Shown here one piece after another: positions 1 through 6,190 of a stretch of DNA of 6,714 nucleotides. How positions within the stretch are numbered: position 1 is the first letter of the stretch; each line of letters opens with the position of its first letter. The notes beneath the pieces were generated by a model. The model was not told the DNA's origin. It did no database searches and saw only the letters and a program-made list of their open reading frames with translations. Where the stretch lies: the NCBI GenBank assembly GCA_020630145.1, contig JAHDBX010000098.1:1-6714 (forward strand). Direction: 5' to 3'. The position numbers and the translations under genes were made by a program. The stretch comes from Gammaproteobacteria bacterium (GTDB taxonomy: Bacteria; Pseudomonadota; Gammaproteobacteria; HTCC5015).

Positions 1-1247
1 GTTTAGAAACGCCCAACTATGCACTGATATTACCAGCTGTAGCATTTGGTGGTTTAATCGGCGTTATTCTAGCTAAAAAAGTCGAAATGACATCCATGCC
101 AGAACTGGTAGCTATACTGCATAGCCTCGTTGGCTTAGCCGCAGTATTAGTGGGTTACGCTAACTTTTTAAGTCATGCCACTGAGTTCACGGGCATAGAA
201 AAGACCATACACGATGTAGAAACTTACATTGGTATTTTAATTGGCGCACTCACGTTCTCGGGCTCAGTAGTCGCTTACTTAAAACTCAGCGGTAAATGGG
301 GCGGCAAGCCACTCTTGTTACCTGCTCGCCACTGGTTAAACTTAGCCCTGCTACTTGCCGCTTGTTACTTTGGCGTGCAATTTGTTAACGACGCTGCTAA
401 CGGTGGCGGCTTAAACGCCTTAGTCATTATGACCATCATTGCACTCATATTCGGCATACATATGGTTGCCGCTATTGGTGGCGCTGATATGCCAGTTGTT
501 GTATCCATGCTAAACAGTTATTCAGGCTGGGCTGCAGCGGCATTAGGCTTTATGCTTTCTAACGACTTATTAATTGTAGTCGGTGCATTAGTCGGTAGCT
601 CTGGTGCTATCTTGTCATACATTATGTGTCGTGCAATGAACCGTAACTTTATCTCCGTTATTGCGGGTGGTTTTGGTACTACCTCATCAGGCGGCGGTAG
701 TGGCGCTGAAGATATCGAAGGCGAAGTCGTTGCAACCAATGTTGACGAAGTAGTCGACATGCTAACCTCTGCCAAAGAAGTGATGATCATTCCGGGCTAC
801 GGCATGGCAGTTGCACAAGCGCAGCATACCGTTAGCGAAATTACGAAAAAGCTGCGTAAGCAAGGCGTCAATGTACGCTTTGGTATTCACCCAGTGGCAG
901 GTCGTATGCCGGGCCATATGAATGTATTGCTAGCTGAAGCCAAAGTGCCTTATGACATCGTATTCGAAATGGAAGAAATCAACGAAGATTTCCCAGACGT
1001 TGATGTCTCTATTGTTATTGGCGCAAACGATATTGTTAACCCTGCCGCACAAGAAGTACCCGACAGCCCTATTGCAGGTATGCCCGTACTCGAACCGTGG
1101 AATGGTAAAACGACTATCGTGTTAAAGCGTGGTATGGCAACCGGTTACGCCGGCGTGCAAAACCCGCTTTTCTACAAAGACAATACACGCATGTTATTTG
1201 GTGATGCAAAAGAAAGTTTAGAAAGTGTCTTTAAAGCGCTGGATTAA
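1..1247 (+). CDS. pntB: NAD(P) transhydrogenase subunit beta (PntB), 5' end outside window
   Basis: This is the beta subunit of the inner-membrane proton-translocating transhydrogenase, which passes hydride from NADH to NADP+ using the proton gradient. The frame is open from base 3 to the left edge, so the ATG at 87 is internal. The 28 residues before it end in AKKVEM, as E. coli PntB does just before residue 80, so about 50 residues are missing. The first half is the membrane domain. Its His codon at 120-122 (AILHS) matches the proton-channel His91 of E. coli. [20 protein letters not shown] and [23 protein letters not shown] are near-identical to that protein. The second half is the NADP-binding domain III, with [10 protein letters not shown] at 795-824, then [39 protein letters not shown] and [16 protein letters not shown]. 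pntA presumably lies upstream, outside the window. The stop is TAA at 1245-1247. Identification is very secure. Confidence 0.97.
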   Translation, partial: LETPNYALILPAVAFGGLIGVILAKKVEMTSMPELVAILHSLVGLAAVLVGYANFLSHATEFTGIEKTIHDVETYIGILIGALTFSGSVVAYLKLSGKWGGKPLLLPARHWLNLALLLAACYFGVQFVNDAANGGGLNALVIMTIIALIFGIHMVAAIGGADMPVVVSMLNSYSGWAAAALGFMLSNDLLIVVGALVGSSGAILSYIMCRAMNRNFISVIAGGFGTTSSGGGSGAEDIEGEVVATNVDEVVDMLTSAKEVMIIPGYGMAVAQAQHTVSEITKKLRKQGVNVRFGIHPVAGRMPGHMNVLLAEAKVPYDIVFEMEEINEDFPDVDVSIVIGANDIVNPAAQEVPDSPIAGMPVLEPWNGKTTIVLKRGMATGYAGVQNPLFYKDNTRMLFGDAKESLESVFKALD

Positions 1248-1266
1248 AACATATTACAAAACCAAT

Positions 1267-1298
1267 AAAAAGCCCCAGCAAGTCTGGGGCTTTTTATT
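1267..1298 (+). terminator. Intrinsic terminator after pntB
   Basis: A perfect 12-bp inverted repeat pairs AAAAAGCCCCAG (1267-1278) with CTGGGGCTTTTT (1284-1295) around a 5-base loop, CAAGT. It has a GC-rich core and a T run, and starts 20 bases after the pntB stop. The A run on the left arm would also give a U tail on the other strand, so it could work in both directions, but no minus-strand gene runs into it. Confidence 0.92.
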
Positions 1299-1367
1299 AC
1301 GTAGCCCTATATTTAAGCAACAAAAATTGCTAACCTTATTAAGACCCACATACTGGAATAGATCCAA

Positions 1368-1922
1368 ATGACTAAAGCACTAAAAAACTTTCTTATTTAT
1401 AGCGGCATTGTTTTGCTTCTATCTGTGGTTTATTTTATCTACGCTTATAGCGTACACCCACCTTCACCTGAAAGAGAGACTTTTCTTTCAGAAGTTGGCG
1501 AAGGCATTGGTGAAGTGGCAATGTGGGTATTTATATTTATCTACGCGCGTACAGTATTAAAACTGATTATGGGTAAAGGGCCAATAGCCAAGCGCTTGCT
1601 ACCGCAGTACACCGCACCAGCACAGCTTAGTCACTTACAAAAGATTTTGATGTATTTAGACCGCAGCCATATTTACTTTGGCATTGCAGGTTTAGCACTT
1701 GCACTTTTGCATATAGCGCTTATGGGCTTGCACCCGGAAATATTATTTTTCCCACTCGTGCTCGCATTAATTATTTGGCAAGGCGCTTTTGGCATGGTGC
1801 TGTCATGGCGGCGTGCGCCAAGCAAAGCTAAGCGCTGGTCTTACTCTGTGCATGCACAACTGGTAACAGGCGTTATGATTGGTATTTTTGCTTACTTCGG
1901 CCATATACTGATTGATAACTAA
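1368..1922 (+). CDS. Five-helix inner-membrane protein, possibly haem-binding (ferric reductase/cytochrome b-like)
   Basis: The 184-residue protein has about five hydrophobic helices, near residues 7-29, 47-67, 99-119, 124-147 and 163-182. Histidines sit within predicted helices: H101 and H115 on the third, H162 and H179 on the fifth. The stretch KRW-x4-H162 before the last helix resembles the KRW-x3-H...H arrangement of MsrQ and other ferric-reductase-like transmembrane proteins, in which such histidines bind b-type haem. That resemblance is by eye only, the H162/H179 spacing is longer than usual, and no flavin or NAD domain is present. It may therefore be a haem-binding membrane subunit or simply an uncharacterised membrane protein. 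The ATG at 1368 has a weak GGA ten bases upstream. The gene follows the pntB terminator and is four bases ahead of the DUF3565-type gene, so the two are probably co-transcribed. Confidence 0.8.
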   Translation: MTKALKNFLIYSGIVLLLSVVYFIYAYSVHPPSPERETFLSEVGEGIGEVAMWVFIFIYARTVLKLIMGKGPIAKRLLPQYTAPAQLSHLQKILMYLDRSHIYFGIAGLALALLHIALMGLHPEILFFPLVLALIIWQGAFGMVLSWRRAPSKAKRWSYSVHAQLVTGVMIGIFAYFGHILIDN

Positions 1923-1926
1923 AAAA

Positions 1927-2133
1927 ATGAAGCAGGCAATCACGGGCTACCATAAAGACGAAGAAAATGACTGGGTGGCTGAGTTACATTGCGGACACTT
2001 TCAGCATGTTAGACATAAGCCGCCTTTTTTCAACCGCCCATGGGTGGTGTCGGAATCAGGGCGTAATACAATGATTGGCGAAGCACTCAAGTGCAAAAAA
2101 TGTGATGAAGGCTTGCCTAAAGATACGCTTTAA
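1927..2133 (+). CDS. Small Cys/His-rich DUF3565-type protein
   Basis: This 68-residue soluble protein begins MKQAITGYHKDEENDW. It matches my recollection of the DUF3565 family pattern: a GYH..E..DWVA.L.CGH..HVRH.PP...RPWV core, then a terminal C-x2-C. C22, H24, H27, H30, C56 and C59 are candidate metal ligands, so a small zinc or iron site is plausible; the family has no established function. I prefer the ATG at 1927, which starts at the conserved MKQAI and leaves a 4-base gap after the previous stop. A TTG at 1912 in the same frame would add five residues inside the upstream gene. No clear Shine-Dalgarno precedes the ATG, so translation may be coupled to the membrane-protein gene. It converges with the barrel gene, 33 bases away, with no obvious terminator between. 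Confidence 0.85.
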   Translation: MKQAITGYHKDEENDWVAELHCGHFQHVRHKPPFFNRPWVVSESGRNTMIGEALKCKKCDEGLPKDTL

Positions 2134-2166
2134 GAAAGACGATTGTGGACGCTTATTTCAGTTATA

Positions 2167-3603
2167 TTAAAAGCTAAATAATTGTCCCATCGCAACAGAT
2201 AGCAAAGGGCTATCATCATCGCTATTATCTAAAGGAAAAGATAAATCGATACGTAAAGGGTTTAAACCAAACAATTGTTTAGACCCGACTCGTAAACCAA
2301 AACCCACTGATCGATAAGGCGAACGAAAGTCTTCGCCTTTATCTGCTACCCAGCCAGCATCAAAGAAACTTAACAAACCCAAACGTAATGTGGCGAACTG
2401 TACCTTAGTAGCGATACGACTTTCTAAATTTACACGCAAGCGTTGCTCACCCGAAAAGCTATCATTGGCATAGCCGCGTAAACCATCGCTTTCGCCTAAA
2501 TAACTTTGAATCGTTAAATCATCTCTTGCATAGTTATTATCGTAACTGATACGAGCCGCTAGCTTATGCCGTTTAAACCCCAAAGCATAGGCTTTTACAT
2601 CAAACTGTGTTTGTCGTTGCACACTATCGCCACTACGAAAACGGGCATAAGCATTCAACCCTAAGCTAATATAGTTTTTATCGCGTGCATAAGCCGCTGT
2701 ACTTTTATAAAACAATTCAGGTTGTGTACTCACATCAACTTGGTCACGTCGGCCAAGGCCTGTTAACAATTCATGCTTATAACCCAGCTTAATATCTTGT
2801 GGTAAGACGACATTATCTAATAGCGATACTTTCTTATACTGCCGCACAGAATCCAAACCTAGTAAATAACCCACAAACACACGGCTGTAGTCATCAGGCA
2901 CTGTTACGCTGGCCGCTTGTGGACCAACAGCCACATCATAATCTATACGATCATTACGCAGCACCACACCATGCAACCAGCGCTCTTGCCTAGGCCCACG
3001 CCGCCATGTGCTGGTTAATACCTGACTTTCATCGACATAAGGTACACTCGCGACAACGGTACCACTACTTAAATAATCAACATCTTTATCTTCTTGGTTA
3101 AACTCTAGACGCCAAGAAAAATTATCTTTGCGGTATTGAAAAGGGCTATAAACCTTCACATTGTAAAACTCACCCTCTTCGGTTTCACCAAAGCCTAATG
3201 ACGCGCGTGTTTGCGGATGAATAAAATGTAAGTCTTCATAAGAAAAAGCCAAGCGATTATTACCAATAGTATTTTCCACATAGCCAAGCGTTATCGTATC
3301 ACCTGTGCCCAACAAGCTACGCTCACTCACCGAGAAACCAACTGTACCTACACCGCCGACAAATGAGCCTGAACCACCCAAGGTGATAGAGGTTCTATCT
3401 TGCGTATCAACAACTAAACGAGCATAGCCAGCTTGATCAACATCCGGCAGCAAAGACACACTTAGCGCAGAAAAAATATCCATTGCGCGAAGCTTACGTT
3501 CAAACTCTTCTGCGTCCTCTGTAGTAACTGTGTCACCTACTTGCAACCATAACTGCTGTTCAACAGTATCTTTTTTGGTCGTCCAATTAAGCTTATTCAG
3601 CAA
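2167..3603 (-). CDS. Omp85/BamA-type outer-membrane beta-barrel protein, main part; N-terminus in another frame
   Basis: The 478-codon frame encodes the end of a POTRA-like domain (about residues 1-65, with QVGDTVTTEDAEEFERKLRAMDIFSAL), then a 16-strand-type barrel. The barrel carries LRGY in ESDGLRGYANDSFSGEQRLR, the Omp85 (V/L)RG(F/Y) motif of loop 6, then FFDAGW. It ends in alternating hydrophobics with a terminal Phe (GQLFSF), the usual BAM recognition signal. The family inserts or secretes proteins, or carries lipids, at the outer membrane; the client here is unknown. The only in-frame start is a TTG at 3603, because a TAG lies at 3615-3613 just upstream. That start gives no signal peptide, so this frame alone could not reach the outer membrane. 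The missing leader lies directly upstream in another frame (3593-3760). I read the two as one gene with a frameshift: a recent pseudogene, a sequencing error, or less likely a recoding site. Confidence 0.85.
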   Translation of the reverse strand: MLNKLNWTTKKDTVEQQLWLQVGDTVTTEDAEEFERKLRAMDIFSALSVSLLPDVDQAGYARLVVDTQDRTSITLGGSGSFVGGVGTVGFSVSERSLLGTGDTITLGYVENTIGNNRLAFSYEDLHFIHPQTRASLGFGETEEGEFYNVKVYSPFQYRKDNFSWRLEFNQEDKDVDYLSSGTVVASVPYVDESQVLTSTWRRGPRQERWLHGVVLRNDRIDYDVAVGPQAASVTVPDDYSRVFVGYLLGLDSVRQYKKVSLLDNVVLPQDIKLGYKHELLTGLGRRDQVDVSTQPELFYKSTAAYARDKNYISLGLNAYARFRSGDSVQRQTQFDVKAYALGFKRHKLAARISYDNNYARDDLTIQSYLGESDGLRGYANDSFSGEQRLRVNLESRIATKVQFATLRLGLLSFFDAGWVADKGEDFRSPYRSVGFGLRVGSKQLFGLNPLRIDLSFPLDNSDDDSPLLSVAMGQLFSF

Positions 3604-3760
3604 AGCTTCTCTCTACCACATCCTGCTCAAACACATCAGCTGTTGTAATATCAATCCCTGATAAAATATACTCAGCCACAGATATAGATGGCACGCTACA
3701 AAAAAGTGCTATAACAATAATATTCGCTTTGATATGCAGCTTTCGTATTTGCCTGCGCAT
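3593..3760 (-). CDS. N-terminal fragment of the barrel gene: signal peptide and first POTRA strand
   Basis: An ATG at 3760 opens a 55-codon frame ending TAA at 3595-3593. It is preceded by GGAA, a fair ribosome site five bases upstream. It starts with a basic stretch (MRRQIRK..K), then a hydrophobic core (IIVIALFCSV) and a signal peptidase I site, SVA before E30. The mature part, EYILSGIDITTADVFEQDVV, looks like the first strand and helix of a POTRA domain. It overlaps the downstream barrel frame (which opens after 3613) by about 20 bases. Joining the two anywhere in 3595-3615 restores a signal peptide, a POTRA and a barrel. For example, one extra GA in the GAGAGA at 3613-3608 gives VVEREALLNKLNW. 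The alternative ATG at 3765 is in the barrel frame but gives no signal peptide and stops at the TAG at 3615. Confidence 0.75.
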   Translation of the reverse strand: MRRQIRKLHIKANIIVIALFCSVPSISVAEYILSGIDITTADVFEQDVVERSFAE

Positions 3761-3770
3761 AACATTTCCG

Positions 3771-3799
3771 TTTAGATTAGACTGGCTATAAATTATGCT
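3771..3799 (+). promoter_or_regulatory. Candidate promoter for the TSUP permease gene
   Basis: TTTAGA (3771-3776) and TATGCT (3794-3799) lie 17 bases apart, each matching four of six consensus positions. The -10 box overlaps that of the opposing candidate promoter at 3792-3820, so the two divergent genes may compete for polymerase. A Shine-Dalgarno AAGG (3819-3822) sits five bases before the ATG at 3828 and supports that start. Confidence 0.3.
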
Positions 3800-3820
3800 T
3801 GGCTAAGTATATAAACACAA
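3792..3820 (-). promoter_or_regulatory. Candidate promoter for the Omp85-type gene
   Basis: On the minus strand TTGTGT (3820-3815) and CATAAT (3797-3792) are separated by 17 bases, the ideal spacing, with a five-of-six -10 box and a weak -35 box. The start point would be near 3785, leaving about 25 bases to the ATG at 3760. This is by eye only. Confidence 0.35.
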
Positions 3821-3827
3821 GGTATAC

Positions 3828-4574
3828 ATGATTGACGACATTTTATTATTTTTAGCACTGCTTATCATTGCTATCGGCTTTTCTGCTGTTGGGCATGGTG
3901 GCGCATCTGGCTATACTGCTATCTTACTGTTATTCGCTTACTCTCCAGAAAGCATTCGCCCTATTGTGCTATGCATGAATATCATCGTAACATTATGGCT
4001 ACTGTTTGGCTTGCAACAACAAGCGCCTCTGAATAAACGTTTATTTATACCCCTTATTTTTTCCTCAACCCCTGCCGCATTTATTGGCGGAGCAATGGCC
4101 ATTAATGCATCTATTTATCGTTTAATTATTGGTGCACTGCTTATTATTAGTGCCGCGCGTTTACTATTTACACTGCAAGAAAAAAGCAATATAAAAGAAC
4201 CGCATATTAGTCTTATGATATTAACCGGTATTATTATGGGTTGGCTATCAGGCCTTACCGGTATTGGGGGTGGCGTATTACTAAGCCCGCTATTACTACT
4301 ATTAGCATGGAGCAACATGCGCAACAGCATTCCTATCGTTGCGGGCTTTATTTTAATAAACTCTATTGCAGGCTTGCTCGGTTATTACTTTACCCAACAC
4401 CCCAGCCAACAGCGTTTGATCGACTTGCCTTGGTGGATGCTAGTCTCAGCTTTTATTGGCGCATTAATCGGTTCGCTATGGGCAAAACATGCAAGCCAAT
4501 CGATAACACTAGTACGCTTACTTGCCGCTATTTTATTTGTTGCCGGTGGAAAAATGATTTACACCGCCTTTTAA
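3828..4574 (+). CDS. TSUP-family (TauE/SafE-type) membrane permease
   Basis: This 248-residue, very hydrophobic protein has about seven or eight membrane helices and is the usual length for the family. It shows the two-repeat plan of TSUP transporters. The first repeat opens with VGHGGASGYT (residues 21-30) and the second has the stronger glycine motif SGLTGIGGGVLLSPLL (about 141-156), each followed by hydrophobic helices. Family members are linked to export or uptake of sulfite, sulfoacetate, sulfolactate, thiosulfate or similar organosulfur anions across the inner membrane. No sulfur-metabolism gene is nearby, so the substrate is unknown. The ATG at 3828 has AAGG five bases upstream. The gene diverges from the barrel gene and converges on the ppk2-nudix gene, with stops 12 bases apart and no recognisable terminator between. 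Confidence 0.9.
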   Translation: MIDDILLFLALLIIAIGFSAVGHGGASGYTAILLLFAYSPESIRPIVLCMNIIVTLWLLFGLQQQAPLNKRLFIPLIFSSTPAAFIGGAMAINASIYRLIIGALLIISAARLLFTLQEKSNIKEPHISLMILTGIIMGWLSGLTGIGGGVLLSPLLLLLAWSNMRNSIPIVAGFILINSIAGLLGYYFTQHPSQQRLIDLPWWMLVSAFIGALIGSLWAKHASQSITLVRLLAAILFVAGGKMIYTAF

Positions 4575-4586
4575 TCAGTAAGGCTT

Positions 4587-5804
4587 TTATTGTTTGTCCG
4601 CCAGTTGTAGATGGTGTTCATTATAGGCATAATTTTTCAACCAGTAGTCCAGCAAGTATTCTACTCGCTTATGCATACGGCCTTTATTCATATATTCTTC
4701 AAGCTCCCATACAGGCACCCAACGACAATGAATAATACCCTCAGATATTTCTGGTTTAAACGGCACTTCTTTGCCCTGATAATGCATAAAGAACCAATGG
4801 GTCTTTTTAATGTACTTCACATCATCATGCGACGTAACATGGTAAGTGGGAATTAAGTCATCAACAATATTTAGGCTCTCATCATCAAGGCCTGTTTCTT
4901 CCTCAACTTCGCGACGGGCACACTCCCAAATACGCTCAAAATTTTCTACGCGTCCTTTGGGCAAGTCCCACTTATTACGTTTAAAAATCAGTAAAACTTC
5001 AAACTTATCATTAACAACCACACCGCCCGTTGAATGAATTTTACCCAGGCGGCGCAAATACACATTGTCTTTACCGTCTAGGTCTGGCGTAAATGCCGAC
5101 TTACCTTCGTACTCTATCTGGTTAATAATATAAAGCATGCAGTTAAGTCGACTAGCCATTTTATGATTAGCATTCACGACAACCCAAGGACTAATAGGCG
5201 ACGAGGTTTTTTGAAACATTTGATCTTTAAACTTCGTAAAAATATCAAAAAACGCCGTACTCTTCTCATCGTTTTGCGAGTACTTCCAATACTTCAGCGC
5301 ACTGATCTTGCGTTCTTCAAAGCGGGTTACCTGGTTTTCTTTACTAACAGACAAGTAAAACTTGATCATGATCATGCCGTCATTAACCAACTCTTCTTCC
5401 CAGTCCACTACCTTTGACATAAAGTATTTATACTGCTTCTCCGTGCAATAGCCCATAGTTGGCTCAATTAAGGCGCGGTTATACCAAGAACGGTCAAAAA
5501 ATACGATTTCACCTTCTTTCGGCATATGCTTTTTATAACGTGCAAACCAATTCTTAGATTCCTTAGGTGTAGGCTTATCAAGTGCAACAACCCGATAATG
5601 GCGTGGATTCAGGTTTTCCACCAAACGCTTAATCATGCCACCCTTGCCAGCCGCATCTCGGCCTTCTATGACAATACAGATACGCTTTTTCTTTTTAACC
5701 GCCCAATCCTGCAACTTTAGTAAGTGAACTTGCAGCTTTTCTTTCTCTGCACGGTAACGCGATTTAGTAACATTGTTGTAAACACTATGAACGTAAGTAG
5801 CCAT
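4587..5804 (-). CDS. PPK2 polyphosphate kinase fused to a C-terminal Nudix hydrolase
   Basis: The 405-residue soluble protein has two domains. Residues about 12-232 are PPK2, which transfers phosphate between polyphosphate and nucleotides. They carry Walker A GRDAAGKGG (48-56), Walker B FFDRSWYNR (102-110), the lid region around EPTMGY (114-119), and SPISPWVVVNANHKMASRLN, as in single-domain PPK2 proteins. Residues about 250-395 are a Nudix domain with a complete box, G-x5-E-x7-REVEEETGL at 284-306, preceded by WDLPKG. This is the form seen in diadenosine- and diphosphoinositol-polyphosphate hydrolases. All key residues of both domains are present, so both should be active. The substrate of the Nudix half is unknown; capped dinucleotides, nucleoside polyphosphates or polyphosphate itself are candidates. 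The ATG at 5804 has AGG seven bases upstream (5814-5812), and the protein begins like other PPK2s. A Pho-box-like promoter precedes it. Both domain calls are secure; the fusion is unusual to my knowledge. Confidence 0.95.
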   Translation of the reverse strand: MATYVHSVYNNVTKSRYRAEKEKLQVHLLKLQDWAVKKKKRICIVIEGRDAAGKGGMIKRLVENLNPRHYRVVALDKPTPKESKNWFARYKKHMPKEGEIVFFDRSWYNRALIEPTMGYCTEKQYKYFMSKVVDWEEELVNDGMIMIKFYLSVSKENQVTRFEERKISALKYWKYSQNDEKSTAFFDIFTKFKDQMFQKTSSPISPWVVVNANHKMASRLNCMLYIINQIEYEGKSAFTPDLDGKDNVYLRRLGKIHSTGGVVVNDKFEVLLIFKRNKWDLPKGRVENFERIWECARREVEEETGLDDESLNIVDDLIPTYHVTSHDDVKYIKKTHWFFMHYQGKEVPFKPEISEGIIHCRWVPVWELEEYMNKGRMHKRVEYLLDYWLKNYAYNEHHLQLADKQ

Positions 5805-5868
5805 ATATCAACCTGATTGATGCCGTTTGTGCATTTTAGAAGTAAATTACCGTTATTTAATGCTTATT

Positions 5869-5902
5869 AGTGTATCGTTTCTTTATGACAAGCCCATGAC
5901 AT
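5869..5902 (-). promoter_or_regulatory. Pho-box-like site with -10 box, upstream of ppk2-nudix
   Basis: On the minus strand TGTCAT occurs at 5901-5896 and again at 5890-5885, exactly 11 bases apart. This is the direct-repeat period of a PhoB box, whose consensus is CTGTCAT, four bases, CTGTCAT. Only the first base of each heptamer differs (A and T). Ten bases after the second repeat comes TACACT (5874-5869), a four-of-six -10 box at the spacing expected when a Pho box replaces the -35. The start point would be near 5862, about 58 bases before the ATG. PhoB binding is inferred. Confidence 0.5.
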
Positions 5903-5920
5903 TGACAAATTTATGTCATG
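5895..5920. repeat. 8-bp perfect inverted repeat, 10-base spacer
   Basis: CATGACAT (5895-5902) and ATGTCATG (5913-5920) are exact inverted copies separated by TGACAAATTT. The left arm contains one of the two TGTCAT units of the Pho-box-like site. It could be an operator for a dimeric regulator, or the arms of a weak hairpin. The T run at 5924-5931 makes a plus-strand terminator conceivable, but the stem is AT-rich. Confidence 0.5.
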
Positions 5921-5948
5921 ACGCTTTTTTTCTGAACTTTTCGGCTTT

Positions 5949-5977
5949 TTGACCGTCTATATATTCGTCCACATACT
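5949..5977 (+). promoter_or_regulatory. Candidate promoter of an intergenic transcript
   Basis: TTGACC (5949-5954, five of six) and CATACT (5972-5977, four of six) are 17 bases apart on the plus strand. The start point would be near 5984. There is no gene directly downstream, but a strong terminator follows at 6049-6082. Confidence 0.35.
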
Positions 5978-5983
5978 AGTTAT

Positions 5984-6082
5984 AGGCAATTATAGCTAGC
6001 TTTGCCCACGTCACTCTCCCCTTAATGCAGGCGTGGGTATTTTATTATAAAACAGCTGCCTAAAAACCAGCTGTTTTCTTTT
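5984..6082 (+). ncRNA. Possible small RNA or tal leader RNA
   Basis: A transcript from the promoter candidate at 5949-5977 to the terminator would be about 100 bases. Its first hairpin pairs GCCCACG (6004-6010) with CGTGGGT (6032-6038). The 21-base loop contains the pyrimidine-rich CTCTCCCCTT, which is complementary to Shine-Dalgarno-like AAGGGGAGAG. Its second hairpin is the terminator. No known RNA family is recognised. It could instead be a leader that attenuates tal, 109 bases further on. Confidence 0.35.
6049..6082 (+). terminator. Intrinsic terminator with no gene upstream
   Basis: AAAACAGCTG (6049-6058) pairs perfectly with CAGCTGTTTT (6068-6077) around a 9-base loop, followed by CTTTTT. 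It points rightwards although the nearest plus-strand gene to the left ends at 4574, far beyond the minus-strand ppk2-nudix gene. That implies an unannotated transcript. The minus strand also has a T-rich tail, so it might work in both directions. Confidence 0.75.
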
Positions 6083-6158
6083 TATCGGCCATTGATACAA
6101 AACTTATCACTTTATAGCTCGATAAATCCAGCTGACACAATCACAGCTTAGAATGCTT

Positions 6159-6164
6159 TATAAT
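6159..6164 (+). promoter_or_regulatory. Candidate -10 box of the tal promoter
   Basis: A perfect TATAAT lies 26 bases before the tal ATG. The start point would be near 6171, giving a leader of about 20 bases. No good -35 sits at 17 bases: CTGACA at 6132-6137 is 21 bases away. The promoter may therefore be weak or activator-dependent. Confidence 0.45.
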
Positions 6165-6190
6165 AAGGTTTTGTATAAACGAGTAATATC

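Larger units (their letters stand above)
5805..6190. other. Divergent intergenic region between ppk2-nudix and tal
   Basis: I find no protein-coding gene in these 386 bases. From left to right they hold the leader and Pho-box-like promoter of the minus-strand ppk2-nudix gene, an inverted repeat, a plus-strand promoter candidate leading to a possible small RNA with an orphan terminator, and the tal promoter. Each is listed separately. Confidence 0.8.

Noticed and set aside
518..790. A 90-codon minus-strand frame inside pntB
   Set aside because: It is the shadow of the highly conserved pntB sequence and has no start signal or recognisable domain.
1912..1926. A TTG start at 1912 for the DUF3565-type gene
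   Set aside because: It overlaps the upstream gene, adds residues outside the conserved MKQAI start, and has no better ribosome site than the ATG at 1927.
3593..3615. Programmed ribosomal frameshifting in the barrel gene
   Set aside because: The shift needed is +1 (or -2). I see no slippery codon that re-pairs in the new frame, no RF2-like stop context and no downstream stimulator, so a plain indel or a sequencing error is simpler.
4241..4735. A 164-codon plus-strand frame across the end of the TSUP gene and into ppk2-nudix
   Set aside because: It is out of frame with the TSUP gene and antisense to the Nudix coding region, both firmly supported, and its composition is not protein-like.
5902..5907. 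A perfect TTGACA on the plus strand as a promoter
   Set aside because: No -10-like sequence lies 15-19 bases downstream, only a T run. The same bases are explained by the repeat around the Pho-box-like site.
6131..6146. A CRP-type site upstream of tal
   Set aside because: Only a TCACA half-site is present; the matching TGTGA six bases upstream is absent.
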